The notes below the pieces were generated by a model. It saw only the letters and a list, made by a program, of their open reading frames with translations. It searched no databases and was not told the origin of the DNA. 33,576 nt of DNA, taken from assembly GCA_964396595.1 (NCBI GenBank), contig CAYNFR010000034.1:1-33576 (forward strand), in the 5' to 3' direction. Shown piece after piece: positions 7,460 through 16,257 of the stretch. Position numbers and translations under genes: made by a program. Origin of the DNA: CAYNFR01 sp964396595 (lineage in GTDB: Bacteria > Bacteroidota > Bacteroidia > Chitinophagales > Saprospiraceae). Each line of letters begins with the position of its first letter. The first letter of the stretch is position 1.

Positions 7460-9049
7460 ATGCAACTATCGACGCTCGACCTGAGTATTTTTAGCATATA
7501 TCTCCTGACGATGATCGGAATAGGTATCATCTATGCCTATCGCAATCGCAATCAAACCGCCAGTCAGTATTTTCTTGCCGATAAGAGCTTGCCCTGGTGG
7601 GCAATAGGTGGATCATTGATCGCTTCCAATATCTCGGCCGAGCAGATGATAGGCATGTCAGGCTCAGGATTTGCCATAGGGCTGGCGATATCTTCTTATG
7701 AACTGATGGCGGCTGCCACCCTACTCGTAGTGGCGAAGTGGTTCTTGCCTATTTTTATCAAAAACAATGTGTCCACGATGCCTCAGTTTCTTGAAAAGAG
7801 ATTTGATCATCGCGTACGCACGGGTCTGGCTATATTCTGGGTATTGCTATTCATATTTGTTAATATCACCGCCCTCTTATACCTCGGGGGGCTTGCCATT
7901 GAAAATGTCATAGGAATCCCGCTGATGTGGGGCGTCATAGGGCTGGCGCTATATTCTGCTTCGTTCTCGATATTCGGAGGTTTAAAGGTCGTGGTATGGA
8001 CAGATGTTATACAAGTCATTGTCCTGGTGATAGGTGGTACGGTGGCTAGTTACATGGTGGTCAATGCCGTCAGTGGAGGAGAAGGATTTCTAAAGGGACT
8101 TATGCTCATGTACGAACGGCTGCCTGAAAAATTTGACTTGATATTTGACAAGACTAGCACCTATGTAGATGTCGAGACAGGCCAAACAAAATCTGCTTAT
8201 GCAGACCTTCCGGGTATTAGTGTCCTCATAGGTGGAATGTGGATTGCCAATCTATATTATTGGGGCATCAACCAGTATATTATCCAGAGAGCCCTCGCCG
8301 CCAAAAGCATAGATGAGGCGCAGAAAGGAATGGCCTTCGCTGCATTCATTAAAGTATTGATGCCGCTGATTGTGGTAATTCCCGGAATAGCTGCATTCTA
8401 TCTCGGCGCAGAAATCATGAAAGCGGATGAGGCATTCCCTTGGGTGATAAGCAATTATGTTCCGACTGGTATTAAAGGTATAGCCCTCGCCGCACTTGTT
8501 GCAGCGATAGGATCTTCGCTGAGTTCAATGCTAAATAGCACCTCGACGATTTACACGCTTGATATTCACAGGCCTTTATTCCAAAAAAACATTTCAGAAA
8601 CGCAGGCAGTAAGAGTCGGCCAGATCATGGCTGCAGTAGCCTTGGTCATAGGCATCATAATGACACCGGCATTGAAAAATTTTGGGCAAATATTTCAGTT
8701 CATTCAGGAATACACGGGCTTTATCAGTCCGGGCATCTTGGCTATATTCATGGTCGGATTATTCTGGAAGCCAGCGACAACACAGTCAGCTATTGTTGCC
8801 GTAATCATCGCTATCCCACTCAGTCTTGGAATTAAATTTTTCTTCCCGGATATCCCTTTCATCAACCGCATGGGTCTGTGTTTTCTGATCATTGTCGCTA
8901 CCATGGTTTTTATCTCTAAACTGCGTCCTGAGTCAACAGCGAAGGATCTCGGTGTGGATCATGTACTCTTCTCGACAAGTCAGGTATTTAACATTGCTGC
9001 TATTATCATTTGCGGATTGCTCGCAGTGATATACGCGATGTTTTGGTAA
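7460..9049 (+). CDS. Sodium/sugar symporter (SSS family, vSGLT-like)
   Basis: Inner-membrane transporter of 529 residues with about 14 hydrophobic helices, the size of vSGLT. These symporters couple sodium entry to uptake of a sugar such as glucose or galactose. Diagnostic stretches are FGGLKVVVWTDVIQV (about 170-184), YYWGINQYIIQRALAAKS (about 265-282, the SGLT-subfamily signature) with DEAQKGMAFAAFIKVL following, and GSSLSSMLNSTSTIYTLDI (about 352-370), which matches the corresponding vSGLT helix closely. The ATG at 7460 gives a normal family N-terminus with a short leader before TM1. It stands alone, after a gene graveyard and before a small exported protein, so the sugar cannot be named from context. 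Confidence 0.92.
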   Translation: MQLSTLDLSIFSIYLLTMIGIGIIYAYRNRNQTASQYFLADKSLPWWAIGGSLIASNISAEQMIGMSGSGFAIGLAISSYELMAAATLLVVAKWFLPIFIKNNVSTMPQFLEKRFDHRVRTGLAIFWVLLFIFVNITALLYLGGLAIENVIGIPLMWGVIGLALYSASFSIFGGLKVVVWTDVIQVIVLVIGGTVASYMVVNAVSGGEGFLKGLMLMYERLPEKFDLIFDKTSTYVDVETGQTKSAYADLPGISVLIGGMWIANLYYWGINQYIIQRALAAKSIDEAQKGMAFAAFIKVLMPLIVVIPGIAAFYLGAEIMKADEAFPWVISNYVPTGIKGIALAALVAAIGSSLSSMLNSTSTIYTLDIHRPLFQKNISETQAVRVGQIMAAVALVIGIIMTPALKNFGQIFQFIQEYTGFISPGILAIFMVGLFWKPATTQSAIVAVIIAIPLSLGIKFFFPDIPFINRMGLCFLIIVATMVFISKLRPESTAKDLGVDHVLFSTSQVFNIAAIIICGLLAVIYAMFW

Positions 9050-9172
9050 GGGATTTAGGTAATTAGCCTCGTCAGCACTCGCTGTAGTCACGCCGACCAG
9101 ACAAGTAAATCGTAGTTAAATATCCTCCCGCACCTTGAGATGGGACTATACTCAAGTCATTTATAAATGTCC

Positions 9173-9180
9173 TACTTTTG
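9173..9180 (+). promoter_or_regulatory. Putative -7 box (TACTTTTG) deciding the start at 9207
   Basis: TACTTTTG matches the Bacteroidota -7 consensus TAnnTTTG exactly and is 27 bases before the ATG at 9207. No clear -33 TTTG precedes it. If real, it rules out the in-frame ATG at 9135 as the start of the next gene. Confidence 0.45.
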
Positions 9181-9206
9181 ATATCTGGCTTTTACAATTA
9201 GTAATT

Positions 9207-9761
9207 ATGACCTCTTTGGTAGTTCGAATATTCTTTGCTTTAATGACCATGGCTTCTTCTGTCCTTTTAATCGGGCAGAACAGTTCCTTACCGGTCACTG
9301 ATCAATGGAAAACTTATCAAGAACAAAATTTTTCCATAAGATATCCGCCTTATTATGATATCGATACCTCAGGTCATATGGGTATGAAATTCGTCCTACT
9401 CGCGTCTAATTCTTCACAGTTTGATTTGTTCAGAGAAAATATCAACTTGGTCATTCAAGATCTCAGCAGTGCGAATATCGATTTAGACGGATTCGTCGAT
9501 TTATCACACCAGCAGATTAATACTATGATACAAGATAGCAAGATTGAGCGAAGCGAACGTATGTCTGATAGAAATCAACTAGCTTTCCATTTAATGGTGT
9601 TTTCGGGAGTACAATTTGACTATCACCTGAAATGGCAGCAACGCTATATCATTCGCGGTGATCATGCATATGTTATGACCTTCACCGCCGCCATAGATGA
9701 ATATGAAAATTATCTAGAAGAAGCTGAACGCATCATGAATACGCTGGTGATTCATCGGTGA
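9207..9761 (+). CDS. Exported DcrB/PsbP-like protein
   Basis: A protein of 184 residues from the ATG at 9207. MTSLVVRIFFALMTMASSVL followed by LIGQ makes a signal peptide, and the -7 box lies between this ATG and an earlier in-frame one at 9135. The mature part begins WKTYQEQNFSIRYPPYYDID, continues through NINLVIQDLSS, and ends with HAYVMTFTAAIDEYENYLEE and a terminal helix. This is the layout of the PsbP/DcrB (DUF1795-like) fold that is widespread as small periplasmic or surface proteins in Bacteroidota. Function is unknown; no catalytic residues are expected. It is followed by a convergent peptidase gene. Confidence 0.7.
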   Translation: MTSLVVRIFFALMTMASSVLLIGQNSSLPVTDQWKTYQEQNFSIRYPPYYDIDTSGHMGMKFVLLASNSSQFDLFRENINLVIQDLSSANIDLDGFVDLSHQQINTMIQDSKIERSERMSDRNQLAFHLMVFSGVQFDYHLKWQQRYIIRGDHAYVMTFTAAIDEYENYLEEAERIMNTLVIHR

Positions 9762-9781
9762 ATTACAAACCCGCTGCCCTC

Positions 9782-9799
9782 ATTGGCCGTCAGGCCGAT
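9782..9799. terminator. Possible bidirectional terminator hairpin
   Basis: ATTGGCC, loop GTCA, GGCCGAT: a 7-bp stem with one wobble pair, between the convergent stops at 9761 (plus) and 9806 (minus). It is followed on the plus strand by T-rich but interrupted sequence. The position is right and the stem is short, so confidence is moderate. Confidence 0.4.
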
Positions 9800-9805
9800 A
9801 CAACT

Positions 9806-12238
9806 TTATGGTTTTATTTCAGCCTTGTTTTTTACATATTTCTCGAGCCATTGATCTTGTTCCCAGAGCATATGCATAATGCTCTCTTTGGCCGCGTAAC
9901 CATGACTTTCGTGTGGCAGCATGACAAGTCTTACGGGCGCTCCGAGACCTTTGAGAGCATTGAAATAACGCTCACTCTGCATAGGAAATGTGCCAGAGTT
10001 ATTATCTGATTCGCCATGAATCAATAACATAGGCGTCTTCATCTTATGGGCATTCATGAAAGGTGACATCGTGTTATACACATCCGGCGCTTCCCAATAA
10101 CTTCGTTCTTCACTTTGAAATCCAAATGGCGTAAGCGTCCGATTATAAGCACCACTTCGGGCAATACCCGCAGCAAATAAGTTGCTGTGAGAGAGTAGAT
10201 TGGCAGTCATGAAGGCACCATAACTGTGTCCTCCTACTGCGACCCTGTCCCGATCAATATATCCAAGTGCATCAACTGCATCAATTGCCGCCTTCGCATT
10301 ACCCACAAGTTGTTTGACAAAACTATCATTGGGCTCATCTTCCCCCTCTCCTACAATCGGAAACGCTGTATTGTCTAAAACCACATATCCACGGTTAACC
10401 CAGAAAATCGGTGATCCGTAAGAAGGGTATGTAAAAGCCTTGGCACTCGTCGTAACTTGCTCTGCACTGCTCCTGTCTTTAAACTCTCGCGGATACGCCC
10501 ACATGATCATAGGCATTTGTTCCTTCTTATTTTTGTCATAGCCTACCGGCAAATAAAGTGTTGCAGATAACTCCAAACCATCTTCACGTCGGTATTGAAT
10601 TATTTCCTTATGAACCCGCTCAAGCGCTTTAAATGGGTTTTCAAAATTAGTTATCTGTCGAAGAGAGTTGTTTCTAATATTTCGTACAAAATAATTTGGG
10701 TAGATGGTAGGACTTTCACGCCTCACCAATACGTCGCCGGTGTTGATGTCAATGACACTGACAAAATCCTCCTGATACTCACTTTCGCCAGACTGATAGA
10801 TTCTCTGTGTCGTGAGTGATTCAAGATCATACTCATCTATAAAAGGGAACTTACCCGTTGGCTTAAACCCTTCTCCCATCAAGAGCAGTGTACTAGCCTC
10901 TGTAAAGTTTAATACAAGTCTGTCGTACTGGTTACGTGTCATTACAAAATTTCCTGGATCATTATATCTATCCTGATAGTTTCGTTCATTGAACAACACA
11001 GTCTCCAAACTATTATCCGAGGGGTTAAAAAATACCGTGCGCGCCGTCCTGTTATTCCACCACATTTCTTGTACGATAGCGAGTTCATCAGTACCCCATA
11101 ATATCCCATTAAATCGCAATTGAGTCTTAACTAGTGAGCGTTTATCGCCATTAAATGGAGGCGATAATTCCCATACTTCATCTCTATGATCGACTTCCAC
11201 ATCCGGGTCTCCACCATCCAATGCCTGAACCCAATAGATCGTAGCCGGCTGGTCATTACGCCAGTTTATACTACGCATGCCCGGTTGTGTGGCCATAAAT
11301 CCTTTGGGAAGTTCTTCCATCAGCGGTTGCTCTGCAATATTATAGACGTGATTTCCTTCACTATCATAAACATCATAACTCGTCGGAAATCGATTCAATG
11401 GAACGATATACGAGAAAGGACGCTTAATTTCAGAAATTAGGACATACTGCCCATCAGGCGACAAATTGACACGTGAGTACATGCCTTCCTTTCTGAATAA
11501 TTGTTGGTTGCCATCAAGACTCACCGAGACGAGTACGCTCGTTACAAGCGTTTCAAAATTCTTCTCATCTGTACTATTGGTTAATAAATCTTGATAAGTA
11601 CGGTTTTGCGCCCTTTGGCCGTCTTCGTTTATAGAAACTTTGGGCCCGGTAGGAATACTGGATCGGCTATCTATCAATGTAGGACGATCAGTCGCTAGGG
11701 TTTTTACTAAGAGTCCGGTCTCGTCGGGTATCCAACTGAACACACTACCGATATTTCCATTCAAGTTCGGTTCTGTAAGCTTTCGAGCCCTTGCTCGCAC
11801 ATAATCTATAATCCACAGCTCGAGTCCCAGAGGTGTAGCATTGGTAAACGCGACATAGTTTTGTTTCGGCGACCAGCTGAGATCTGAAATCTTAGCTCTA
11901 GACGGGAAGTCTTCGATATCGACTGTCTCTCGGGTAGAGGGATTGAAAATAGCGAGCTTATTACTGTATCTCACCCTGCTAGGGCCATTTATTGCCGGAT
12001 TGATGCGAAGACCTGCTAACCTTAATTCTAGCTCCGCAAGTTCTTCAATCGATTTGTACTGATCACGATAAATTAAAATAGCTCTTGTACCATCAGGACT
12101 AAGGGAAATACTAGGAGGCATCTCCACATCCGCCAATGTTCGAATATCTTGATGAGGCATCTGATAACCGATATCCAACTGAGCAAATGCAAAAAAAGAA
12201 ATGGAATTGATAATACAAAGTAAATAGAAACTTCTCAT
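9806..12238 (-). CDS. Secreted S9 family peptidase, glutamyl-endopeptidase (CGEP)-like
   Basis: Serine peptidase of 810 residues in the prolyl-oligopeptidase family. A signal peptide is clear (MRSFYLLCIINSISFFAFA, mature from about QLDIGYQ). The N-terminal half is a beta-propeller-like region; the C-terminal alpha/beta-hydrolase domain starts at about 580. The catalytic triad is visible: Ser672 in GGHSYGAFM, Asp745 in HGESDNNSG and His779 in PHESHGY. The opening DIRTLADVEMPPSISLSPDG and the AYPREFKDR stretch match the group that includes the plant chloroplast glutamyl endopeptidase, which cuts after glutamate. It therefore probably acts in the periplasm on peptides. It is a single gene, convergent with the DcrB-like gene. 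The family is certain and the cleavage preference inferred. Confidence 0.92.
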   Translation of the reverse strand: MRSFYLLCIINSISFFAFAQLDIGYQMPHQDIRTLADVEMPPSISLSPDGTRAILIYRDQYKSIEELAELELRLAGLRINPAINGPSRVRYSNKLAIFNPSTRETVDIEDFPSRAKISDLSWSPKQNYVAFTNATPLGLELWIIDYVRARARKLTEPNLNGNIGSVFSWIPDETGLLVKTLATDRPTLIDSRSSIPTGPKVSINEDGQRAQNRTYQDLLTNSTDEKNFETLVTSVLVSVSLDGNQQLFRKEGMYSRVNLSPDGQYVLISEIKRPFSYIVPLNRFPTSYDVYDSEGNHVYNIAEQPLMEELPKGFMATQPGMRSINWRNDQPATIYWVQALDGGDPDVEVDHRDEVWELSPPFNGDKRSLVKTQLRFNGILWGTDELAIVQEMWWNNRTARTVFFNPSDNSLETVLFNERNYQDRYNDPGNFVMTRNQYDRLVLNFTEASTLLLMGEGFKPTGKFPFIDEYDLESLTTQRIYQSGESEYQEDFVSVIDINTGDVLVRRESPTIYPNYFVRNIRNNSLRQITNFENPFKALERVHKEIIQYRREDGLELSATLYLPVGYDKNKKEQMPMIMWAYPREFKDRSSAEQVTTSAKAFTYPSYGSPIFWVNRGYVVLDNTAFPIVGEGEDEPNDSFVKQLVGNAKAAIDAVDALGYIDRDRVAVGGHSYGAFMTANLLSHSNLFAAGIARSGAYNRTLTPFGFQSEERSYWEAPDVYNTMSPFMNAHKMKTPMLLIHGESDNNSGTFPMQSERYFNALKGLGAPVRLVMLPHESHGYAAKESIMHMLWEQDQWLEKYVKNKAEIKP

Positions 12239-12449
12239 GCGCGTATTAATTTTCTTCTGAGTGGAAAGTTACACATATTGCATGTATTAGTAGGTGATCT
12301 TCATGGAATCTAAAAAAGAATTACAACACGCTGACAACTGAGCCATTGGGTAAATAGATATATCCATGAATACTCAGTCGCTTGCAAAGGCGGTAAAGTC
12401 GTTGAGATATTTTTGCATCTAATATTTTTATACGCAGTAACTAAATCGA

Positions 12450-12828
12450 ATGATAGAAAACGAAACATCCACAATCATAGTTGACTATTGCTACCCAATT
12501 TCATGTAGAACTTGGTCCTGGGTTGTTTGAATCTGTATACAAGGAAATACTAAGCTATGAACTATCACAGCAAGGACTTGATGTATCCCGACAACGAGCA
12601 ATACCAGGGATGGGGAAAACTGACAAAATGGATCTAGGTTTCTGAGCAGATTTGATAATAGAAAATAAAATTCTTATTGAAATAAAATCAGTCGAAACCA
12701 TTGCACCCGTTCACCAAAAACAAGTAATGACCTATTTAAAATTGACAGGATTGAACTTGGGATTGTTAATCACCTTCAACGAGGTATTGATAAAAAATGG
12801 AATTTCGAGAATCGTTAATGGACTATAG
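12450..12828 (+). pseudogene. GxxExxY protein (PD-(D/E)XK-like), disrupted
   Basis: MIENETSTIIVD reads from the ATG at 12450, then a frameshift near 12490 leads into ATQFHVELGPGLFESVYKEI, followed by LSYELSQQGLDVSRQRAIPG. The GPGLFESVY segment is the GxxExxY motif that names the family. After KTDKMDLGF a TGA (12643-12645) interrupts, and the same frame continues ADLIIENKILIEIKSVETI, APVHQKQVMTYLKLTGLNLG and ends SRIVNGL at TAG 12826-12828. IENKILIEIKS carries the E-x-K pattern of the nuclease-like core. Intact homologues usually run about 125 residues, so almost the whole gene is present but broken twice. It lies alone between two transport/peptidase genes. Confidence 0.85.
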
Positions 12829-12862
12829 AAAAATCACTTTGTGCCTCTGCGCCTTCGCGTAA

Positions 12863-12923
12863 AAAAAGACTTTGCGTCTTTGCGTGAAAAAAAAGACTCT
12901 GCGTAAATAAAAAGACTTCGCGT
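12863..12923 (+). repeat. Short imperfect direct repeat (A5GACTYYGCGT) x3
   Basis: Three near-identical 15-base units at 12863-12877, 12890-12904 and 12909-12923, preceded by a related CTCTGCGCCTTCGCGT stretch ending at 12860. The pattern is A-run, GACT, then TGCGT or CGCGT. It begins just after the dead GxxExxY gene and ends about 50 bases before the GltP-type gene. Function is unknown. Confidence 0.6.
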
Positions 12924-12943
12924 ACCAATTTTGATGATATGCC

Positions 12944-12951
12944 TATATTTA
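12944..12951 (+). promoter_or_regulatory. Putative -7 box of the GltP-type symporter gene
   Basis: TATATTTA, one base from TAnnTTTG, 24 bases before the ATG at 12976. It shares TATATTTAG and its spacing with the element before the sodium/sugar symporter gene. No TTTG lies 19 bases upstream. Confidence 0.3.
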
Positions 12952-12975
12952 GCCTAGACATCGACAATCACGGTC

Positions 12976-14316
12976 ATGAATAGAACTAAGAATGTTATGG
13001 ATAGGAATCTACCAAGTCTTGTTGACCTATACTCTCAGATTCAAATTCTAGTTAAGGGGCGTTTATGGCTTAAGGTCATCCTTGGCTTAATAGCCGGGAT
13101 AGTCGTGGGTGTCGTCTTGAGCCCAAATAATCATTACATCGATAACAAAACGAGTGACTCGATAACTAGTTGGTTGGCCCTGCCAGGTAGCATTTTTATC
13201 AGATTAGTTCAAATGGTGATGATTCCACTAGTCTTGACATCGATAATTCAAGGGATAAGCGGTAGTGATAACAAAGACAGTTTCAAAGTGATGGGGCCTA
13301 GGATCGGCATTTATTTTCTTCTTTCGACGACCATTTCGATAATAATAGGCGTGCTCGTTGTTTCCCTTCTGAAGCCCGGAAAATACGTAGGCGGTGAGCG
13401 CTTAAGAGTGGAAGACGATATGGTTTTATCATCATCAACCGGGACAGTTACGAACATACCCGAGATTATCAGCCGATTTCTGCCGATCAATCCGCTTCAA
13501 TCAATGATGTCGGGCGAGATGCTGAGCATAATCATATTCGCATTAATCGTCGGCATGGCTCTGAATTCGCTCAAGGATGATGTCTCTGGACCATTACTTC
13601 GGGTACTTTATGCCGTTCAAGAGATTTGTATGACGATTACGAGATGGGCCATGAAGCTGGCGCCAATTGCCGTATTCGGGTTAATCGCTCAAGTTACCGC
13701 AAAAATCGGTTTGAATGCGCTGGCTGGCTTAAGTATGTATATAACATCCGTGCTTATCGGTCTGATCATATTGATGATCGTTTACAGCCTTATTATTCAC
13801 TATTTCACGCCTATTGGTTTGCGCTATTTTTACCACAGCATGAAAGACTTGCTGTTACTAGCCTACTCAGTGGCTAGCTCAGCTGCCGTCATGCCCATGA
13901 CGATCAAGACGACAAAAGAGAAATTCAATGTATCCCCGGAAGTCTCTGAATTAATTGTTCCCATCGGAGCGACAGTCAATATGGATGGAACTGCGCTTTA
14001 TCAAGCTATTGCGGCTATATTTTTAGCGCAGGTGTATCATCTTGACTTATCCATGACACAGATTTTACTACTCGTCATCACTACTGTAGGTGCCTCGATC
14101 GGCACGCCATCGGCACCGGGTGCGGGGATAATCATACTAGCCTCTATACTGGGCAGTGTCGGAATACCTGTAGAAGGCATCGCCATGATCATCGGGGTAG
14201 ACCATCTGCTCGGAATGTGTCGTACAGCCGTCAATGTGACTGGAGATGTAACGGCATGCCTGTTTTTTAACCACAATTTTCGCCCTAAAGCGATTCCTGC
14301 CAATAGTAATACATGA
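12976..14316 (+). CDS. Dicarboxylate/amino acid:cation symporter (GltP/DAACS family)
   Basis: Inner-membrane transporter of 446 residues related to the archaeal aspartate transporter GltPh. It takes up glutamate, aspartate or C4-dicarboxylates with sodium or protons. Key motifs are in order: a serine-rich re-entrant loop equivalent at ASSAAVMPMTIK (about 299-310), IVPIGATVNMDGTALYQ with the NMDGT cation/substrate motif (about 325-341), the second loop ASIGTPSAPGAG (about 374-385) and DHLLGMCRTAVNVTGD (about 410-425), which contains the Arg and Asn-x-x-Asp positions that contact acidic amino acid substrates. This supports an acidic substrate. Several N-terminal ATGs exist; the one at 12976 gives a slightly long cytoplasmic start, and ATG 12997 is an alternative. 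It is a single gene. Confidence 0.9.
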   Translation: MNRTKNVMDRNLPSLVDLYSQIQILVKGRLWLKVILGLIAGIVVGVVLSPNNHYIDNKTSDSITSWLALPGSIFIRLVQMVMIPLVLTSIIQGISGSDNKDSFKVMGPRIGIYFLLSTTISIIIGVLVVSLLKPGKYVGGERLRVEDDMVLSSSTGTVTNIPEIISRFLPINPLQSMMSGEMLSIIIFALIVGMALNSLKDDVSGPLLRVLYAVQEICMTITRWAMKLAPIAVFGLIAQVTAKIGLNALAGLSMYITSVLIGLIILMIVYSLIIHYFTPIGLRYFYHSMKDLLLLAYSVASSAAVMPMTIKTTKEKFNVSPEVSELIVPIGATVNMDGTALYQAIAAIFLAQVYHLDLSMTQILLLVITTVGASIGTPSAPGAGIIILASILGSVGIPVEGIAMIIGVDHLLGMCRTAVNVTGDVTACLFFNHNFRPKAIPANSNT

Positions 14317-14357
14317 GTACCTCTAGTCAATAAGACGCTCCATATCACCGGTTAAGG

Positions 14358-16250
14358 CTATTTTTTCACAAGCACTATTCGGGCCTTTTCGTGCTTTGAC
14401 AATTCGCGTATGGAAGCAAGATAATCAGGATAAATTTCGCGTGCAAAAGTACCTGGCTTGAATTGACAGCGGCGTTTAGAGATTATGTTGCCTTCATCCA
14501 CATGTAGACTGGCAACATAATCGAAGAAAGGTGTACTCCTTTCGATAGTCGAATACGGCAAATTTTCAATTTTAAATGTCTCAGGTAATGTATAAGTGAT
14601 TAAGACTTCGTCGACAAAGCTCGACTTGAGTATGAAGGTCTCCGCTTTTAATGTGTCGATCCGGGGAGTCAACTGTAAACGATCAATCGTATTTGTGCCC
14701 AAGAATAGTCTGTTACCGGTAAAGCTTCCGATCTTGTGGGTATCGAAGGAACTTTTTATTGAAGCAAAGGGTGAGTCGTGTGCATATTGAAAATCTAATG
14801 CGGTGATCTGTTGTGGGGTGATGTCTATGTAATCTTGAAAATAGATAGATTTATCTTTCTCATTTAGGTTATCGACATAATACCGCACGGGGTCATGCGA
14901 TGAACCCTCATAGTCAATTTTAAGATCTATCTGCGCGCTAGCATCTGTGTTAATATTCACTTGTGCGTCAAGAAAATAGCCATTGGTGATGGAGGATGAT
15001 TGGGGTGTTTCGAAGAGTTCTCCACCACCTCCTTTAATGAGAAGAGCGAGTTTATCCATATTGTCTGCGCCAATATATCCTAAGGGTAGATTTTTAGAAG
15101 TGCATTCAAGCCATAGATTTTCTTCCGGAATGTAGAGTATAACATGATTAAATACTTGACTTGCTATATCAGGTACTATTAAGGGGTCATCATCACTACC
15201 GCGATATATTAACGCCCAGTGAGATTCAATCCCGACAGCACTCAGCAGGGCCATCGTATAATTAGTCAGTGCTTTACAATCGCCAAAAGAGTTTTTATGC
15301 ACGTACTGAATATCATGGGCTTTAAATCCACCGATACCCAGCATGACATTTACATAGCGCATCTTGTTTTTAACATGATTGTAAATAGCCAATATTTTCT
15401 CACGATTACTTGTTGCCTCTTTCACTAATTCATTAGCCAAGGCGGTAATTTCCGGAGTGAGATTTCGCGTATCTTTGTTTAAGTCATAAGTGAATTTTGC
15501 ATAATCACTCCATGTTCTCATGCCTCCGGGGACTTTATCCACAATGAAGTTCGTTCCGGAAATTATAATTTTTGATTGAATACTCCTCGGATCTTGATAG
15601 GGTTGATATTCTATTGCGGGAAGGTTCTCTACCTGCCAAGAGTAATGATCATACCGTGAATCCCTTATGGTCGTTACAGGTAAGTCTGTGTTAATATTTT
15701 TGTACACGATTTCGGTTTCCTTAGGTAACTGGATAGTATAGCTAGATTTTTCAACACTCTGCTGATAAATACTTAGGATATGATAATCCGGATAGTCGAA
15801 TCTATATTTCCACGCCCATTCGATCTCTGTTTCGATCGTAAATGGCTTGGCAAGCACCTTAATGCTCAGATACATTGTACGCATATTTGAGTAAAAAGTC
15901 GAATAATCAAAATCGACTATATCTCTAAAATCTTTCTTTTTGTACGTTTTCAGCAGCTTGCCGTCTTTATCGTATAATTTTACAGAAATATTCTCAATTT
16001 TTCTTAGATCAGAATAGGCAAACGATAATACAAAATCATCATCTTTCTTATCCAAATATGTTATTACTTCCTTGTGCAGATACGAAGAATGGCTTTCATC
16101 TTTTACGATAAAATTAATGGATCGATCGCGCACGACGCTTTTAGCATTGAGCATTAAGGCTTCCGGGATATGACTCACAGCATAATTCTGCGCATAATTG
16201 CTGGCAGTGATAAAAACCCACAGATAGACTAGGACAATCCCCTTTTTCAT
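14358..16250 (-). CDS. Exported DUF3857/transglutaminase-like protein with catalytic Cys
   Basis: A protein of 630 residues from the ATG at 16248-16250. The frame is open further upstream, but that part lies inside the preceding gene, and MKKGIVLVYLWVFITASNYA is a clean signal peptide. It has an N-terminal DUF3857 beta-rich domain (about 30-260), a transglutaminase-like core (about 280-400) and a C-terminal DUF3858-like beta domain. Catalytic residues look intact: Cys325 in SFGDCKALTNY, His369 in VFNHVIL, and Glu382 in LWLECTS at the third position, as is usual in this group. Substrates of the family are not known; roles in the periplasm, as peptidase-like or scaffolding proteins, are presumed. 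It lies seven bases after its paralogue and is probably co-transcribed with it. Confidence 0.85.
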   Translation of the reverse strand: MKKGIVLVYLWVFITASNYAQNYAVSHIPEALMLNAKSVVRDRSINFIVKDESHSSYLHKEVITYLDKKDDDFVLSFAYSDLRKIENISVKLYDKDGKLLKTYKKKDFRDIVDFDYSTFYSNMRTMYLSIKVLAKPFTIETEIEWAWKYRFDYPDYHILSIYQQSVEKSSYTIQLPKETEIVYKNINTDLPVTTIRDSRYDHYSWQVENLPAIEYQPYQDPRSIQSKIIISGTNFIVDKVPGGMRTWSDYAKFTYDLNKDTRNLTPEITALANELVKEATSNREKILAIYNHVKNKMRYVNVMLGIGGFKAHDIQYVHKNSFGDCKALTNYTMALLSAVGIESHWALIYRGSDDDPLIVPDIASQVFNHVILYIPEENLWLECTSKNLPLGYIGADNMDKLALLIKGGGGELFETPQSSSITNGYFLDAQVNINTDASAQIDLKIDYEGSSHDPVRYYVDNLNEKDKSIYFQDYIDITPQQITALDFQYAHDSPFASIKSSFDTHKIGSFTGNRLFLGTNTIDRLQLTPRIDTLKAETFILKSSFVDEVLITYTLPETFKIENLPYSTIERSTPFFDYVASLHVDEGNIISKRRCQFKPGTFAREIYPDYLASIRELSKHEKARIVLVKK

Positions 16251-16257
16251 GTGATAA

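Noticed and set aside
9135..9206. Upstream in-frame ATG for the DcrB/PsbP-like gene
   Set aside because: The extra 24 residues precede a clean signal peptide and would cover the -7 box at 9173-9180.
9758..10009. Plus-strand frame of 83 codons overlapping the S9 peptidase
   Set aside because: Antisense to the catalytic domain, no support.
12863..12923. CRISPR-like array
   Set aside because: Units are only 15 bases and imperfect, with spacers of 4-12 bases and no cas genes.
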